A DNA stretch of 11,491 bases from Betaproteobacteria bacterium. GTDB taxonomy: Bacteria > Pseudomonadota > Gammaproteobacteria > Burkholderiales > Rhodocyclaceae. Both the position numbers and the translations under genes were made by a program. The DNA lies in NCBI GenBank assembly GCA_028065725.1, contig JAPTVL010000159.1, positions 1-11,491 on the forward strand, in the 5' to 3' direction. A model generated the notes under the pieces. The model saw only the letters and a program-made list of their open reading frames with translations. It did no database searches and had not been told where the DNA came from. Positions 1 through 7,682 of this stretch are shown here, piece after piece (position 1 is the first letter of the stretch; every line of letters begins with the position of its first letter).

Positions 1-504
1 GCCGGCGACCGCCTGCGCGTGGCCGGCCCCTACGGCCGTTTCTTCGTGCGCGAGTCGGCGCGCCAGCCGATGCTGTTCATGGCCGGCGGCTCGGGGCTGT
101 CAAGCCCGCGCTCGATGATCGTGGACCTGCTCTCGCGCGGCTGCTCCCTGCCCATCACCCTGGTCTACGGCCAGCGTTCGCGCGAGGAGCTGTACTACGA
201 CGCCGAGTTCCGCGCGCTCGCCGAGCGGCACCCCAACTTCACCTATGTGCCGGCGCTGTCGCACGAGCCCGAGGAATCGGACTGGCGTGGCGCGCGCGGC
301 TTCGTGCACGAGGCGGCCAAGGCGCACTTCGGCGGCAACTTCGCGGGCCACAAGGCCTACCTCTGCGGACCGCCGCCGATGATCGAGGCCTGCATCACCA
401 CATTGATGCAGGGCCGTCTGTTCGAGCGCGACATCTACACCGAGAAGTTCCTCTCGGCGGCCGACGCCCAGGCAACGCGCAGCCCCCTGTTCCAACGCGT
501 CTAG
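1..504 (+). CDS. dmpP: Phenol hydroxylase reductase component (P5), C-terminal part
   Basis: This is the electron-transfer subunit of multicomponent phenol hydroxylase. It passes electrons from NAD(P)H through FAD and a [2Fe-2S] centre to the diiron oxygenase in the cytoplasm. The reading frame is open from base 1, so the gene is cut by the window edge. The 167 residues present are about the C-terminal half of a family usually near 350 residues. The N-terminal ferredoxin domain and most of the FAD domain lie outside. Visible motifs are GPYG (partial residues 9-12, end of the flavin domain), the nucleotide-binding loop GGSGLSSP (29-36) and CGPPPM (122-127), the typical C-terminal NAD(P)H motif of ferredoxin-NADP reductase-like enzymes. 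It ends in TAG two bases before the ferredoxin gene, which implies a shared transcript. Related toluene or methane monooxygenase reductases are possible, but the downstream catechol genes favour phenol hydroxylase. Confidence 0.9.
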   Translation, partial: AGDRLRVAGPYGRFFVRESARQPMLFMAGGSGLSSPRSMIVDLLSRGCSLPITLVYGQRSREELYYDAEFRALAERHPNFTYVPALSHEPEESDWRGARGFVHEAAKAHFGGNFAGHKAYLCGPPPMIEACITTLMQGRLFERDIYTEKFLSAADAQATRSPLFQRV

Positions 505-506
505 CC

Positions 507-878
507 ATGTCGATTTTTGACACACGCCCCAAGTTCGCGATCCACGTCGCCCAGAGCGACGAGACCTTTCCCTGCGCCGCCAACGAGAGTCTGCTGCAGG
601 GCATGGTGCGTCTGGGCCGCAAGGGCATCCCGGTGGGTTGCGTGAATGGCGGCTGCGGGGTGTGCAAGGTCCGCATCGTCAGTGGCGACATCAAGGCCCT
701 GGGCCCGATCAGCCGCGCCCACGTGACGCGGGAAGAAGAACGCCTGGGCTACACGCTGGCCTGCCGCGTGGCACCGCAGACGCCGGTGCACCTGGAGGTG
801 GCCGGCAAATTGAAGAAACCGTTTTCAAAAGGGCGCGCAGAGTCTGCGACTGCCAGCCCTTCGATTCAGCAGCAGTAA
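507..878 (+). CDS. dmpQ: Plant-type [2Fe-2S] ferredoxin, reactivates catechol 2,3-dioxygenase
   Basis: The 123-residue protein has the chloroplast-type ferredoxin cysteine pattern C45-x4-C50-x2-C53 and a distant C86 (in LACR), which binds one [2Fe-2S] cluster. In the dmp and xyl pathways the homologues DmpQ and XylT re-reduce the active-site iron of catechol 2,3-dioxygenase after oxidative inactivation, for example by substituted catechols. Its position directly before the dioxygenase gene supports that role. The start is the ATG two bases after the reductase stop, so translation is probably coupled; I see no clear Shine-Dalgarno sequence. After the family core, the last 20 or so residues form a low-complexity Lys/Ser/Ala/Gln tail that looks unstructured. 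This tail may vary between homologues. The reductase, not this protein, carries the ferredoxin domain that serves the hydroxylase. Confidence 0.9.
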   Translation: MSIFDTRPKFAIHVAQSDETFPCAANESLLQGMVRLGRKGIPVGCVNGGCGVCKVRIVSGDIKALGPISRAHVTREEERLGYTLACRVAPQTPVHLEVAGKLKKPFSKGRAESATASPSIQQQ

Positions 879-885
879 CCAACCG

Positions 886-892
886 AAGGAGA
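886..892 (+). promoter_or_regulatory. Strong ribosome binding site of the catechol 2,3-dioxygenase gene
   Basis: AAGGAGA lies six bases before the ATG at 899. It is the best Shine-Dalgarno match in the window and decides the start over the much longer open frame that reaches back into the ferredoxin gene. It fits the high expression usual for this enzyme. Confidence 0.75.
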
Positions 893-898
893 CAAGAC

Positions 899-1843
899 AT
901 GGGTGTGATGCGCATCGGGCACGCAAGCCTGAGAGTGATGGACATGGACGCGGCCGTGAAGCACTACGAGAACGTGCTCGGCCTGAAGACGACCATGAAG
1001 GACAAGGCCGGCAACGTCTACCTCAAGTGCTGGGACGAGTGGGACAAGTACTCGCTGATCCTGACGCCGTCGGACCAGGCGGGCCTGAACCACGTGGCCT
1101 ACAAGGTCGAGAAAGACGCCGACCTGGACGCCCTGCAAAAAAGCGTCGAAGCCTGGGGCGTGAAGACCACCATGCTGCCCGAAGGCGATCTGCCTTCAAC
1201 CGGCCGCATGCTGCAGTTCAACCTGCCCAGCGGCCACGAGATGCGCCTCTATGCGATGAAGGAATACGTGGGCACCGAAGTCGGCACCACCAACCCCGAC
1301 CCGTGGCCAGACGGTCTCAAGGGCGCCGGCGCCCATTGGCTGGATCACCTGCTGCTGATGTGCGAGATGAACCCGGAAGCCGGCATCAACACGGTGGCCG
1401 ACAACACGCGTTTCATGACCGAGGCGCTGGACTTCTTCCTGACCGAGCAGGTGCTGGTCGGCCCCAACGGCGACATGCAGGCCGCCACCTGGATGAGCCG
1501 CACCACAACGCCGCACGACATCGCTTTCGTGGGCGGCCCGCGCAGCGGCCTGCACCACATCGCCTTCTTCCTGGACTCGTGGCACGACGTGCTCAAGGCG
1601 GCGGACGTGATGGCCAAGAACAAGGTGCGCATCGACGTGGCGCCCACGCGCCACGGCATCACGCGCGGCGAGACCATCTATTTCTTCGACCCCAGCGGCA
1701 ACCGCAACGAGACCTTCGCCGGCATGGGCTACCTGGCCCAGCGCGACCGGCCGGTGACCACCTGGACCGAAGACAAGCTGTGGACCGGGATCTTCTATCA
1801 CACCGGTGAAGCGGTGCCCTCGTTCACCGACGTCTATACCTGA
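899..1843 (+). CDS. dmpB: Catechol 2,3-dioxygenase (extradiol, type I)
   Basis: The enzyme opens catechol between C2 and C3 with O2 to give yellow 2-hydroxymuconic semialdehyde. The 314-residue protein has the two-domain vicinal-oxygen-chelate architecture, with the catalytic half at about residues 145-275. By comparison with XylE numbering, the Fe(II) ligands are H150 (in HWLDH), H220 (in LHHIAF) and E271 (in NRNETF). The active-site residues H206 (HDIAF), H252 (TRHG) and Y261 ([10 protein letters not shown]) are also present. The signature from LHH through TRHG to FDPSGNRNE is intact, so the enzyme should be active. The ATG at 899 was chosen because of the strong ribosome binding site just before it and the family N-terminus ([11 protein letters not shown]). 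Twenty bases separate it from the ferredoxin stop. A GC-rich hairpin repeat follows within a few bases of the stop. Confidence 0.97.
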   Translation: MGVMRIGHASLRVMDMDAAVKHYENVLGLKTTMKDKAGNVYLKCWDEWDKYSLILTPSDQAGLNHVAYKVEKDADLDALQKSVEAWGVKTTMLPEGDLPSTGRMLQFNLPSGHEMRLYAMKEYVGTEVGTTNPDPWPDGLKGAGAHWLDHLLLMCEMNPEAGINTVADNTRFMTEALDFFLTEQVLVGPNGDMQAATWMSRTTTPHDIAFVGGPRSGLHHIAFFLDSWHDVLKAADVMAKNKVRIDVAPTRHGITRGETIYFFDPSGNRNETFAGMGYLAQRDRPVTTWTEDKLWTGIFYHTGEAVPSFTDVYT

Positions 1844-1846
1844 TCT

Positions 1847-1950
1847 CCCCCTGCGCCGCTGACGCGGCTTGCCCCCTCTCTGGCGCGCCTGCGGCGCTGG
1901 GAGGGGGGACGGCACCTGCGGCCCGGCAGAGCCGGTTCCGCGGTGCCCCG
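1847..1950 (+). repeat. GC-rich intergenic hairpin repeat, copy 1
   Basis: This fills most of the 147-base gap between the dioxygenase and the DUF336 gene. It begins with a C-run and a small hairpin (1855-1859 with 1864-1868). A C-rich arm (1872-1878) then pairs with a G-rich arm (1901-1907) around a nested stem (1885-1889 with 1893-1897). It ends in a long hairpin, 1911-1947: GGCACC pairs with GGTGCC, GCGG with CCGC and CCGGC with GCCGG around an AGA loop. No T-tract follows, so it is not a classic intrinsic terminator. A related copy lies at 3918-3996 in the same orientation. It resembles dispersed intergenic repeats that I recall from Comamonadaceae; that family assignment is from memory. 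Confidence 0.75.
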
Positions 1951-1990
1951 AGGTTGAAGTCCCCTCACGCCAACACTCCGTCTTTTGTTC

Positions 1991-2422
1991 ATGTCACCCG
2001 CTCTCTCTGTTCCTTCTTCCGTGATCACCGCGTCGGCGGCCTCGCTGGCCTGTCAGGCGGCGGTGGCGCACGCAGAGGCATTGGGCATTCGCATCAACGT
2101 GGCCGTGACCGATGCCTCGGGCACGCTCGCGGCGTTCTTGCGCATGCCCAATGCCTTTCTCCATTCGATCGACATCGCGATCGACAAGGCTTACACCGCT
2201 GCCAGCTTCGGCTTCCCCACGTCGCAGTGGGGCGGCGTCATCGGCGACGACGAGTTGCTGCGCATCGGCCTGAACCAGCGCCAGCGCCTGGTGCTGTTCG
2301 GCGGCGGCCTGCCCATCGTGGCCGAGAGCCAGCGCATCGGTGGCATCGGTGTTTCCGGTGGTTCGGCCGACCAGGACGAAGCCTGCGCACGCGCCGGCCT
2401 GAAGGTCCTAGGCCTGGATTGA
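1991..2422 (+). CDS. GlcG/HbpS-like (DUF336) protein of the meta-cleavage operon
   Basis: The 143-residue protein belongs to the GlcG/HbpS (DUF336) family, judged by VAVTDASGTL (37-46), DKAYTAA (65-71), the glycine loop GGGLPI (104-109) and GGIGVSGGSADQDE (117-130). Family members are small alpha/beta proteins that form oligomers. Some bind haem (HbpS) and others sit in catabolic operons without a proven reaction. There is no signal peptide or membrane segment, so it should be cytoplasmic. It lies between the dioxygenase and the semialdehyde dehydrogenase and ends 22 bases before the latter. Proteins of this family occur at this place in some phenol and catechol clusters; their function is not settled as far as I know. 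The ATG at 1991 was chosen. A TTG two codons upstream (1985) is possible, and neither has a visible ribosome binding site. Confidence 0.85.
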   Translation: MSPALSVPSSVITASAASLACQAAVAHAEALGIRINVAVTDASGTLAAFLRMPNAFLHSIDIAIDKAYTAASFGFPTSQWGGVIGDDELLRIGLNQRQRLVLFGGGLPIVAESQRIGGIGVSGGSADQDEACARAGLKVLGLD

Positions 2423-2444
2423 TTTTTCATCTCACTCACGCACC

Positions 2445-3899
2445 ATGAAACAGTTCCACAACTTCATCGACGGCGAATTCGTCGCCACCGCCAAGACCTT
2501 CGAGAACCGCAACCCGGCGACCAACGCCGTGGTCGGCATGGTCCACGAAGCGGGTCAGGCCGAGGTCGACGCCGCTGTCGCTGCGGGCCGGGCCGCGCTC
2601 AAGGGCGAGTGGGGAAAGATGAGCGTGGTCAGGCGCGCCGAGCTGCTGCACGCGGTGGCCGACGAGATCAACCGACGCTTCGACGACTTCCTCGCCGCCG
2701 AGCTGGCCGACACCGGTAAGCCACGTTCGCTGGCCTCGCACATCGACATCCCGCGCGGCGCGGCCAACTTCAAGGTCTTTGCCGACATCGTCAAGAACGT
2801 GCCGACCGAGAGCTTCCAGATGACCACGCCCGACGGCGGCACGGCCATCAGCTACGGCGTGCGCACGCCGCTGGGCGTGGTCGGCGTGATCTGCCCCTGG
2901 AACCTGCCGCTGTTGCTGATGACCTGGAAGGTCGGCCCGGCGCTGGCCTGCGGCAACACCGTGATCGTCAAACCCTCCGAAGAAACACCGGCCACCGCCA
3001 CGCTGCTGGGCGAGGTGATGAACGCGGTGGGCGTGCCCAAGGGCGTGTACCAGGTGCTGCACGGTTTCGGCCCCGGATCGGCCGGCGAGTTCCTGACCAA
3101 ACACCCCGGCGTCAACGGCATCACCTTCACCGGCGAGACCCGTACCGGCGAGGCCATCATGGCCGCCGCCGCCAAGGGCGTTCGCCCGGTGAGCTTTGAG
3201 CTCGGCGGCAAGAACGCCGGCATCGTGTTCGCCGACGCCGACTTCGACAAAGCCGTCGCGGGCATCACGCGCAGCGCGTTCGAGAACTGCGGCCAGGTCT
3301 GCCTGGGCACCGAACGCGTGTACGTGCAGCGCCCGATCTTCGACAAGTTCGTTTCTGCGTTGAAAGAAAAGGCCGAGGCCCTGAAAGTCGGCGGCCCCGA
3401 CACGCCCGGCGTTGGCCTGGGCCCGCTGATCTCGGCCGAACACAAGGCCAAGGTGCTGGGCTACTACGCCAAGGCCCATGCCGAGGGCGCGACCGTCGTC
3501 ACCGGCGGCGGCGTGCCCGTTTTGGACGGCGAATACGCCCACGGCCACTTCGTGCAGCCGACCATCTGGACCGGCCTGCCCGAGAGCGCCAGCGTGATCC
3601 GCGAAGAGATCTTCGGCCCCTGCTGCCACATCGCGCCCTTCGACACCGAAGAGGAAGCCGTCGCGCTGGCCAACGCCACCGACTACGGCCTGGCCACCAC
3701 CGTGTGGACGCAGAACCTCGGCACCGCGCACCGCATGGCCGCCGCCATCGAGGTGGGTCTGTGCTGGATCAACAGCTGGTTCCTGCGCGACCTGCGCACC
3801 GCGTTCGGCGGCGCCAAGGCCAGCGGCATCGGCCGCGAAGGCGGCGTGCATTCGCTGGAGTTCTACACAGAACTCAGAAACGTCATGGTGAAGCTGTGA
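2445..3899 (+). CDS. dmpC: 2-Hydroxymuconic semialdehyde dehydrogenase
   Basis: This NAD-dependent aldehyde dehydrogenase oxidises 2-hydroxymuconic semialdehyde to the dicarboxylate 2-hydroxymuconate (4-oxalocrotonate enol), the first step of the oxidative branch. The 484 residues match the full length of the family. Catalytic and signature residues are present: N153 in CPWNLP, the cofactor-binding stretch VKPSEETP (175-182), the general base E252 in FELGGKN, the nucleophile C286 in GQVCLG and E388 in REEIFGP. It starts 22 bases after the DUF336 gene without an obvious ribosome binding site and is followed by the second hairpin repeat. Other aldehyde dehydrogenases share the motifs, but the pathway context and the N-terminus (FHNFIDGEFV) favour the DmpC/XylG type. 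Confidence 0.95.
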   Translation: MKQFHNFIDGEFVATAKTFENRNPATNAVVGMVHEAGQAEVDAAVAAGRAALKGEWGKMSVVRRAELLHAVADEINRRFDDFLAAELADTGKPRSLASHIDIPRGAANFKVFADIVKNVPTESFQMTTPDGGTAISYGVRTPLGVVGVICPWNLPLLLMTWKVGPALACGNTVIVKPSEETPATATLLGEVMNAVGVPKGVYQVLHGFGPGSAGEFLTKHPGVNGITFTGETRTGEAIMAAAAKGVRPVSFELGGKNAGIVFADADFDKAVAGITRSAFENCGQVCLGTERVYVQRPIFDKFVSALKEKAEALKVGGPDTPGVGLGPLISAEHKAKVLGYYAKAHAEGATVVTGGGVPVLDGEYAHGHFVQPTIWTGLPESASVIREEIFGPCCHIAPFDTEEEAVALANATDYGLATTVWTQNLGTAHRMAAAIEVGLCWINSWFLRDLRTAFGGAKASGIGREGGVHSLEFYTELRNVMVKL

Positions 3900-3917
3900 A
3901 CGCGCCCCAGAGCTGTA

Positions 3918-3996
3918 CCCCCCCCGCGCCGCCTTCGGCGTCACCCCCCAGGGGGCGGCATTGGCGGCCCGGCAAAGCCGGTTCCGCGATGCCCTG
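3918..3996 (+). repeat. GC-rich intergenic hairpin repeat, copy 2
   Basis: This occupies the 132-base gap between the dehydrogenase and hydrolase genes, in the same orientation as copy 1 (1847-1950). It has a C-run (3918-3925), a small hairpin (3927-3931 with 3936-3940) and a C-run/G-run pair (3944-3949, 3951-3955). The terminal hairpin, 3957-3993, has GGCAT pairing with ATGCC, GCGG with CCGC and CCGGC with GCCGG around an AAA loop. The 37-base terminal hairpin differs from copy 1 at five positions, and two of these changes keep one base pair (C-G to T-A). No T-tract follows. It may slow or partly stop transcription, or protect the mRNA end, but that is inference. Confidence 0.75.
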
Positions 3997-4031
3997 GACC
4001 CACTACCCTTCATGCCAACAAAGCAGACCAC

Positions 4032-4886
4032 ATGAATGCACCTCACAACCCTGAAGTTGCGCGCAGCGTCCTCACGGGCGGCTTCAACAGCAACGTGCAC
4101 GATCTCGGCGCGTCCAGGCCGGGGCAGCCGCCGGTGCTGTTCATCCACGGCTCCGGCCCCGGCGTGAGTGCCTGGGCCAACTGGCGCCTCGCGATGCCCG
4201 TCATCGCGCAGGACCGCCGCGTGATCGCGCCCGACATGGTGGGCTTCGGCTACACCGACCGCCCCGCCGGCATCAACTACACCATGGACACCTGGGTGCA
4301 GCAGGCGCTGGACCTGTTGGACGCCCTGGGCGTGGAACAGGCCGACGTGGTGGGCAACAGTTTCGGCGGTGCGCTCGCGCTCGCGCTGGCGATCCGCGCA
4401 CCGCAGCGCGTGCGCCGCCTGGTGCTCATGGGTTCGGTCGGCGTGCCGTTCCCGATCACCCCGGGGCTCGACGCTGCGTGGGGTTACCAGCCCTCGCTGG
4501 AGAACATGAAGCGCCTGCTGGACATCTTTGCCCACAGCCGCGCGCTCGTCACCGACGAACTGGCCCAGCTGCGTTACCAGGCCAGCATCCGCCCCGGTTT
4601 TCAAGAGTCGTTCTCGGCCATGTTCCCGGCCCCGCGCCAGCGGTGGGTCGACGCCATGGCCAGCTCCGAAGCGGCCATCCGCGCGCTGCCGCACGAGACC
4701 TTGATCGTGCACGGCCGCGAGGACCAGGTGATCCCGCTGCAGAACTCGCTCACGCTGGGCCAGTGGATACCCAACAGCCAGTTGCACGTGTTCGGCCGCT
4801 GCGGCCACTGGACGCAGATCGAACACGCCGCGCGCTTCGCCCAACTGGTGAGCCACTTCCTCGCCGAAGCCGACGCCCGCCCGTGA
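4032..4886 (+). CDS. dmpD: 2-Hydroxymuconic semialdehyde hydrolase
   Basis: This alpha/beta-hydrolase cleaves the C-C bond of the ring-opened semialdehyde to give formate and 2-oxopent-4-enoate. It also handles ketone products from 3-methylcatechol that the dehydrogenase cannot oxidise. The 284 residues are the normal length. The oxyanion-hole motif HGSGPG is at 39-44, the nucleophile S110 is in GNSFGG, the acid D231 is in HGREDQVIP and H259 is in GRCGHW, so the catalytic triad is complete. HGSGPG followed by SAWANW is typical of meta-cleavage product hydrolases (DmpD, XylF, BphD). The ATG at 4032 was chosen from the family N-terminus. I see no strong ribosome binding site. It ends 32 bases before the hydratase gene. 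Confidence 0.95.
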   Translation: MNAPHNPEVARSVLTGGFNSNVHDLGASRPGQPPVLFIHGSGPGVSAWANWRLAMPVIAQDRRVIAPDMVGFGYTDRPAGINYTMDTWVQQALDLLDALGVEQADVVGNSFGGALALALAIRAPQRVRRLVLMGSVGVPFPITPGLDAAWGYQPSLENMKRLLDIFAHSRALVTDELAQLRYQASIRPGFQESFSAMFPAPRQRWVDAMASSEAAIRALPHETLIVHGREDQVIPLQNSLTLGQWIPNSQLHVFGRCGHWTQIEHAARFAQLVSHFLAEADARP

Positions 4887-4918
4887 TCGCCCGCCCCCAA
4901 CCGATTCCCCCACCCACC

Positions 4919-5704
4919 ATGACCTCCATGATTTCCATCGACTCCCTGGGCGACGAGCTCTACACCGCGCTGCGCACGCAGCAGGTCGTCGACCCGCTGT
5001 CCACCCGCCATCCCGACATCACCATCGAGCAGGCCTACGCCATCCAGCAGCGCATGCTGCAACGCCGCCAGCAGGACGGCGAGCGCATCGTCGGCAAAAA
5101 GATCGGCGTGACCTCGGCCGCGGTGATGAACATGCTCGGCGTGCACCAGCCCGACTTCGGCTGGCTGACCGACGCGATGATCGTCAACCAGGGCGAGACC
5201 ATCGACACCTCGACGCTGATCCAGCCCAAGGCCGAGGGCGAGATCGCCTTCCTGCTCAAGCGCGACCTGATGGGCCCCGGCGTGGGCGTGGCCGACGTGC
5301 TGGCCGCGACCGAATGCGTGATGCCCTGCTTCGAGATCGTCGACTCGCGCATCCGCGACTGGAAGATCAAGATCACCGACACCGTGGCCGACAACGCCTC
5401 GTGCGGCGTCTTCGTGCTGGGCGACCGCGCGGTCAGCCCGCTGGCGCTGGACCTGCAGACCTGCGGCATGGTGCTGGAGAAAAACGGCGAAGTGGTCGCC
5501 ACCGGCGCCGGCGCCGCGGCCCTGGGCTCACCGCTGAACGCAGTGGCCTGGCTGGCCAACACCATGGGCCGCCTGGGCATCCCGCTCAAGGCCGGCGACG
5601 TGATCCTCTCGGGCGCGCTGGCCGCCATGTTCCCGGCCCAGAAGGGCGACTTCTTCCGCGTCTCCATCGGCGGGCTGGGCGAATGCTCGGTGCGTTTCAA
5701 CTGA
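4919..5704 (+). CDS. dmpE: 2-Oxopent-4-enoate (2-hydroxypenta-2,4-dienoate) hydratase
   Basis: The enzyme adds water to 2-hydroxypenta-2,4-dienoate, giving 4-hydroxy-2-oxovalerate for the aldolase. It needs a divalent metal. The 261 residues align closely, as far as I can recall, with DmpE of Pseudomonas: ERIVGKKIGVTS (55-66), HQPDFGWLTDAM (76-87), DTVADNASCGVFVLGD (154-169) and the C-terminal GDVILSG (226-232). The likely metal ligands are E106 and E108 in AEGEIAF, with E139 in CFEIVDSR. K60 is also conserved. In the dmp pathway this enzyme forms a complex with the decarboxylase encoded next door, which passes on its unstable product. The first ATG (4919) was chosen. The one at 4928 is also possible, and neither has a clear ribosome binding site. 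Confidence 0.95.
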   Translation: MTSMISIDSLGDELYTALRTQQVVDPLSTRHPDITIEQAYAIQQRMLQRRQQDGERIVGKKIGVTSAAVMNMLGVHQPDFGWLTDAMIVNQGETIDTSTLIQPKAEGEIAFLLKRDLMGPGVGVADVLAATECVMPCFEIVDSRIRDWKIKITDTVADNASCGVFVLGDRAVSPLALDLQTCGMVLEKNGEVVATGAGAAALGSPLNAVAWLANTMGRLGIPLKAGDVILSGALAAMFPAQKGDFFRVSIGGLGECSVRFN

Positions 5705-5732
5705 CCCCGCCTTCTTCAGACCGGACACCACC

Positions 5733-6521
5733 ATGAAACTCGACCAAACCACCATCGAAGCCCTCGCCGAACTCCTGGAGAGCTGCCAGCTGCAGGCCAG
5801 GGACACCACCAAGATCACCGACGACCACCCGGACATGGACTGGGAAGACGCCTACGCGATCCAGGCCGCCCTCCTCGCACGCAAGCGGGCGCGCGGCCTG
5901 AAGCTCGCGGGCCTCAAGGCGGGCCTGACCTCGTTCGCCAAGATGAAGCAGATGGGCGTGAGCTCGCCCGTGTTCGGCTGGATGACCGAGGACTGCGCCG
6001 TGCCGCATGGCGGCGAGGTGAAGACCAGCGAACTGATCCACCCCAAGGTCGAGCCCGAGATCGCCTTCGTGCTCAAGCGCGCACTCAAAGGCCCGGGCTG
6101 CCACATGGGCACCGTGCTGGCCGCGACCGACTTCGTGCTGCCCGGCATCGAGGTCATTGACAGCCGCTACCGCGACTTCAAGTTCGACCTCAAGAGCGTG
6201 ATTGCCGACAACACCTCGGCCGCGCGCTTCGTGGTCGGCGGCCAGCCGATGAAGGTCGACGGCCAGGACCTGCGCACCGTCGGCATCGTGATGGAGAAGA
6301 ACGGCCAGCCCGTGGCCTTCGGCGCCGGCGCCGCCGTGCTGGGCCACCCGGCCACCGCCATTGCCATGCTCGCCAACCACCTGGGCGCACGCGGCGAGGA
6401 GATCCCCGCCGGCACGCTGATCCTGTCCGGCGGCATCACCGAAGCGGTGTCGGTCGCCGCAGGCGACTCCGTGACCCTGAAGGTGCAGGGCATGGGCAGC
6501 ACCGGCCTGCGCTTCATCTGA
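5733..6521 (+). CDS. dmpH: 4-Oxalocrotonate decarboxylase
   Basis: This enzyme decarboxylates 2-oxo-3-hexenedioate (the keto form of 4-oxalocrotonate) to 2-hydroxypenta-2,4-dienoate with a divalent metal. The 262-residue protein belongs to the same family as the hydratase before it. It shares E107 and E109 (HPKVEPEIAF), E140 (PGIEVIDSRYRDF), the DNTSAARFVVGG stretch (159-170) and LILSGGITEA (229-238). Features that point to the decarboxylase rather than the hydratase are the LAGLKAGLTSFAKMKQMG region (58-75), VFGWMTED (80-87) and the DFKFDLKSVIADN stretch. It lies 28 bases after dmpE, so two paralogues that form one complex are made side by side. In the classical dmp order, dmpF and dmpG separate them. 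Confidence 0.93.
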   Translation: MKLDQTTIEALAELLESCQLQARDTTKITDDHPDMDWEDAYAIQAALLARKRARGLKLAGLKAGLTSFAKMKQMGVSSPVFGWMTEDCAVPHGGEVKTSELIHPKVEPEIAFVLKRALKGPGCHMGTVLAATDFVLPGIEVIDSRYRDFKFDLKSVIADNTSAARFVVGGQPMKVDGQDLRTVGIVMEKNGQPVAFGAGAAVLGHPATAIAMLANHLGARGEEIPAGTLILSGGITEAVSVAAGDSVTLKVQGMGSTGLRFI

Positions 6522-6525
6522 ACCC

Positions 6526-6531
6526 GAGGAG
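6526..6531 (+). promoter_or_regulatory. Ribosome binding site of the tautomerase gene
   Basis: GAGGAG lies six bases before the ATG at 6538, just after the decarboxylase stop codon. It fixes the start of this very short gene. Confidence 0.7.
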
Positions 6532-6537
6532 AACCCC

Positions 6538-6729
6538 ATGCCATTTGCCCAGATTTACATGATCGAAGGCCGCAGCGAAGACATGAAGCGCGCCGTGATC
6601 GAAAAGGTCAGCGCCGCGCTGGTCGAAGCCACCAATGCGCCCAAGGACTCGGTCCGCGTCTGGATCACCGAAGTGCCCAAGACCAACTGGGGCATCGCCG
6701 GCGTGACGGTTAAAGATCTCGGACGCTGA
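6538..6729 (+). CDS. dmpI: 4-Oxalocrotonate tautomerase
   Basis: This small hexameric enzyme converts 2-hydroxymuconate to 2-oxo-3-hexenedioate, the substrate of the decarboxylase. The encoded 63 residues become 62 after loss of Met, the classic length. The catalytic base is the amino-terminal Pro1. R11 (in EGRSED), R39 (in VRVWI) and W50 (in NWGIAG), numbered on the mature chain, match the known catalytic and substrate-binding residues of 4-oxalocrotonate tautomerase. A good ribosome binding site precedes it, and the decarboxylase stop lies 16 bases upstream. Here it lies between dmpH and dmpF, so the oxidative-branch genes H and I form a block before the shared final steps. All key residues are present, so it should be active. 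Confidence 0.95.
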   Translation: MPFAQIYMIEGRSEDMKRAVIEKVSAALVEATNAPKDSVRVWITEVPKTNWGIAGVTVKDLGR

Positions 6730-6748
6730 ATTACAGAAAGACATCCAC

Positions 6749-7666
6749 ATGACTCAGAGAAAAATCAAATGCGCCCTCATCGGGCCCGGCAACATCGGCA
6801 CCGACCTGCTGGCCAAGCTGCAGCGCAGCCCGGTGCTGGAACCCGTCTGGATGGTCGGCATCGACCCGCAATCCGACGGCCTCAAGCGCGCCAAGGAGAT
6901 GGGCATCAAAACCACCGCCGACGGCGTGGACGGCCTGATCCCGCACATGAAGGCCGACGGCGTGCAGATCGTGTTTGACGCCACCAGCGCCTACGTGCAC
7001 GCCGAGAACTCGCGCAAGGTCAATGCGCAGGGCGCGATGATGATCGACCTCACGCCCGCGGCCATCGGCCCCTACTGCGTGCCGCCGGTCAACCTCAAAC
7101 AGCACGTCGGCCAGCGCGAGATGAACGTGAACATGGTCACCTGCGGCGGCCAGGCCACGATCCCCATGGTCTACGCGGTCAGCCGCGTGCAGCCCGTGGC
7201 CTACGGCGAGATCGTCGCCACCGTCTCAAGCAAATCGGTCGGCCCCGGCACGCGCAAGAACATCGACGAGTTCACCCGCACCACAGCCGGCGCGGTCGAG
7301 AAGGTGGGCGGCGCGAAGAAGGGCAAGGCCATCATCGTGATCAACCCGGCCGAGCCGCCGCTGATCATGCGCGACACGGTGCACTGCCTGGTCGAGGGCA
7401 AGCCCGACGAGGCCGCGATCACGAAGTCGGTCGACGACATGATCAAGGAAGTGCAGAAGTACGTGCCGGGCTACAAGCTGGTCAACGGCCCCGTCTTCGA
7501 CGGCCAGCGCGTCTCGGTCTTCATGGAGGTCGAGGGCCTGGGCGACTACCTGCCAAAATACGCCGGCAACCTGGACATCATGACCGCCGCCGCCGCGCGC
7601 ACGGCCGAGATGTTTGCCGAAGAAATCCTGAAGGGCGAGCTGGTGCTCGAACCCGTTGCCGCCTGA
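6749..7666 (+). CDS. dmpF: Acetaldehyde dehydrogenase (acylating)
   Basis: The enzyme oxidises acetaldehyde with NAD and CoA to acetyl-CoA. It works as a complex with the aldolase, which feeds it acetaldehyde through an internal channel. The 305-residue length is typical. The Rossmann motif is IGPGNIG (11-17). The nucleophile is C132 in [11 protein letters not shown], the same number as in Dmp[18 protein letters not shown] and the C-terminal [12 protein letters not shown] are family hallmarks. It lies 19 bases after the tautomerase and 16 bases before the aldolase gene, the pairing expected for subunits of one complex. It could equally be named MhpF or BphJ in other pathways; the context here is catechol. 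Confidence 0.96.
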   Translation: MTQRKIKCALIGPGNIGTDLLAKLQRSPVLEPVWMVGIDPQSDGLKRAKEMGIKTTADGVDGLIPHMKADGVQIVFDATSAYVHAENSRKVNAQGAMMIDLTPAAIGPYCVPPVNLKQHVGQREMNVNMVTCGGQATIPMVYAVSRVQPVAYGEIVATVSSKSVGPGTRKNIDEFTRTTAGAVEKVGGAKKGKAIIVINPAEPPLIMRDTVHCLVEGKPDEAAITKSVDDMIKEVQKYVPGYKLVNGPVFDGQRVSVFMEVEGLGDYLPKYAGNLDIMTAAAARTAEMFAEEILKGELVLEPVAA

Positions 7667-7682
7667 GCCGGAGCACACCACC

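Noticed and set aside
638..898. Longer catechol 2,3-dioxygenase starting upstream at 638
   Set aside because: The extension reads the ferredoxin gene out of frame and gives an Arg/Gly/Pro-rich sequence. The strong ribosome binding site and the family N-terminus place the start at 899.
2436..4913. An 825-codon open frame on the - strand, antisense to the dehydrogenase and hydrolase genes
   Set aside because: It is a by-product of high G+C and strong third-position bias on the + strand. Its translation is rich in His, Gly, Ala, Arg and Val with no family motifs, whereas both + strand genes carry complete catalytic motifs.
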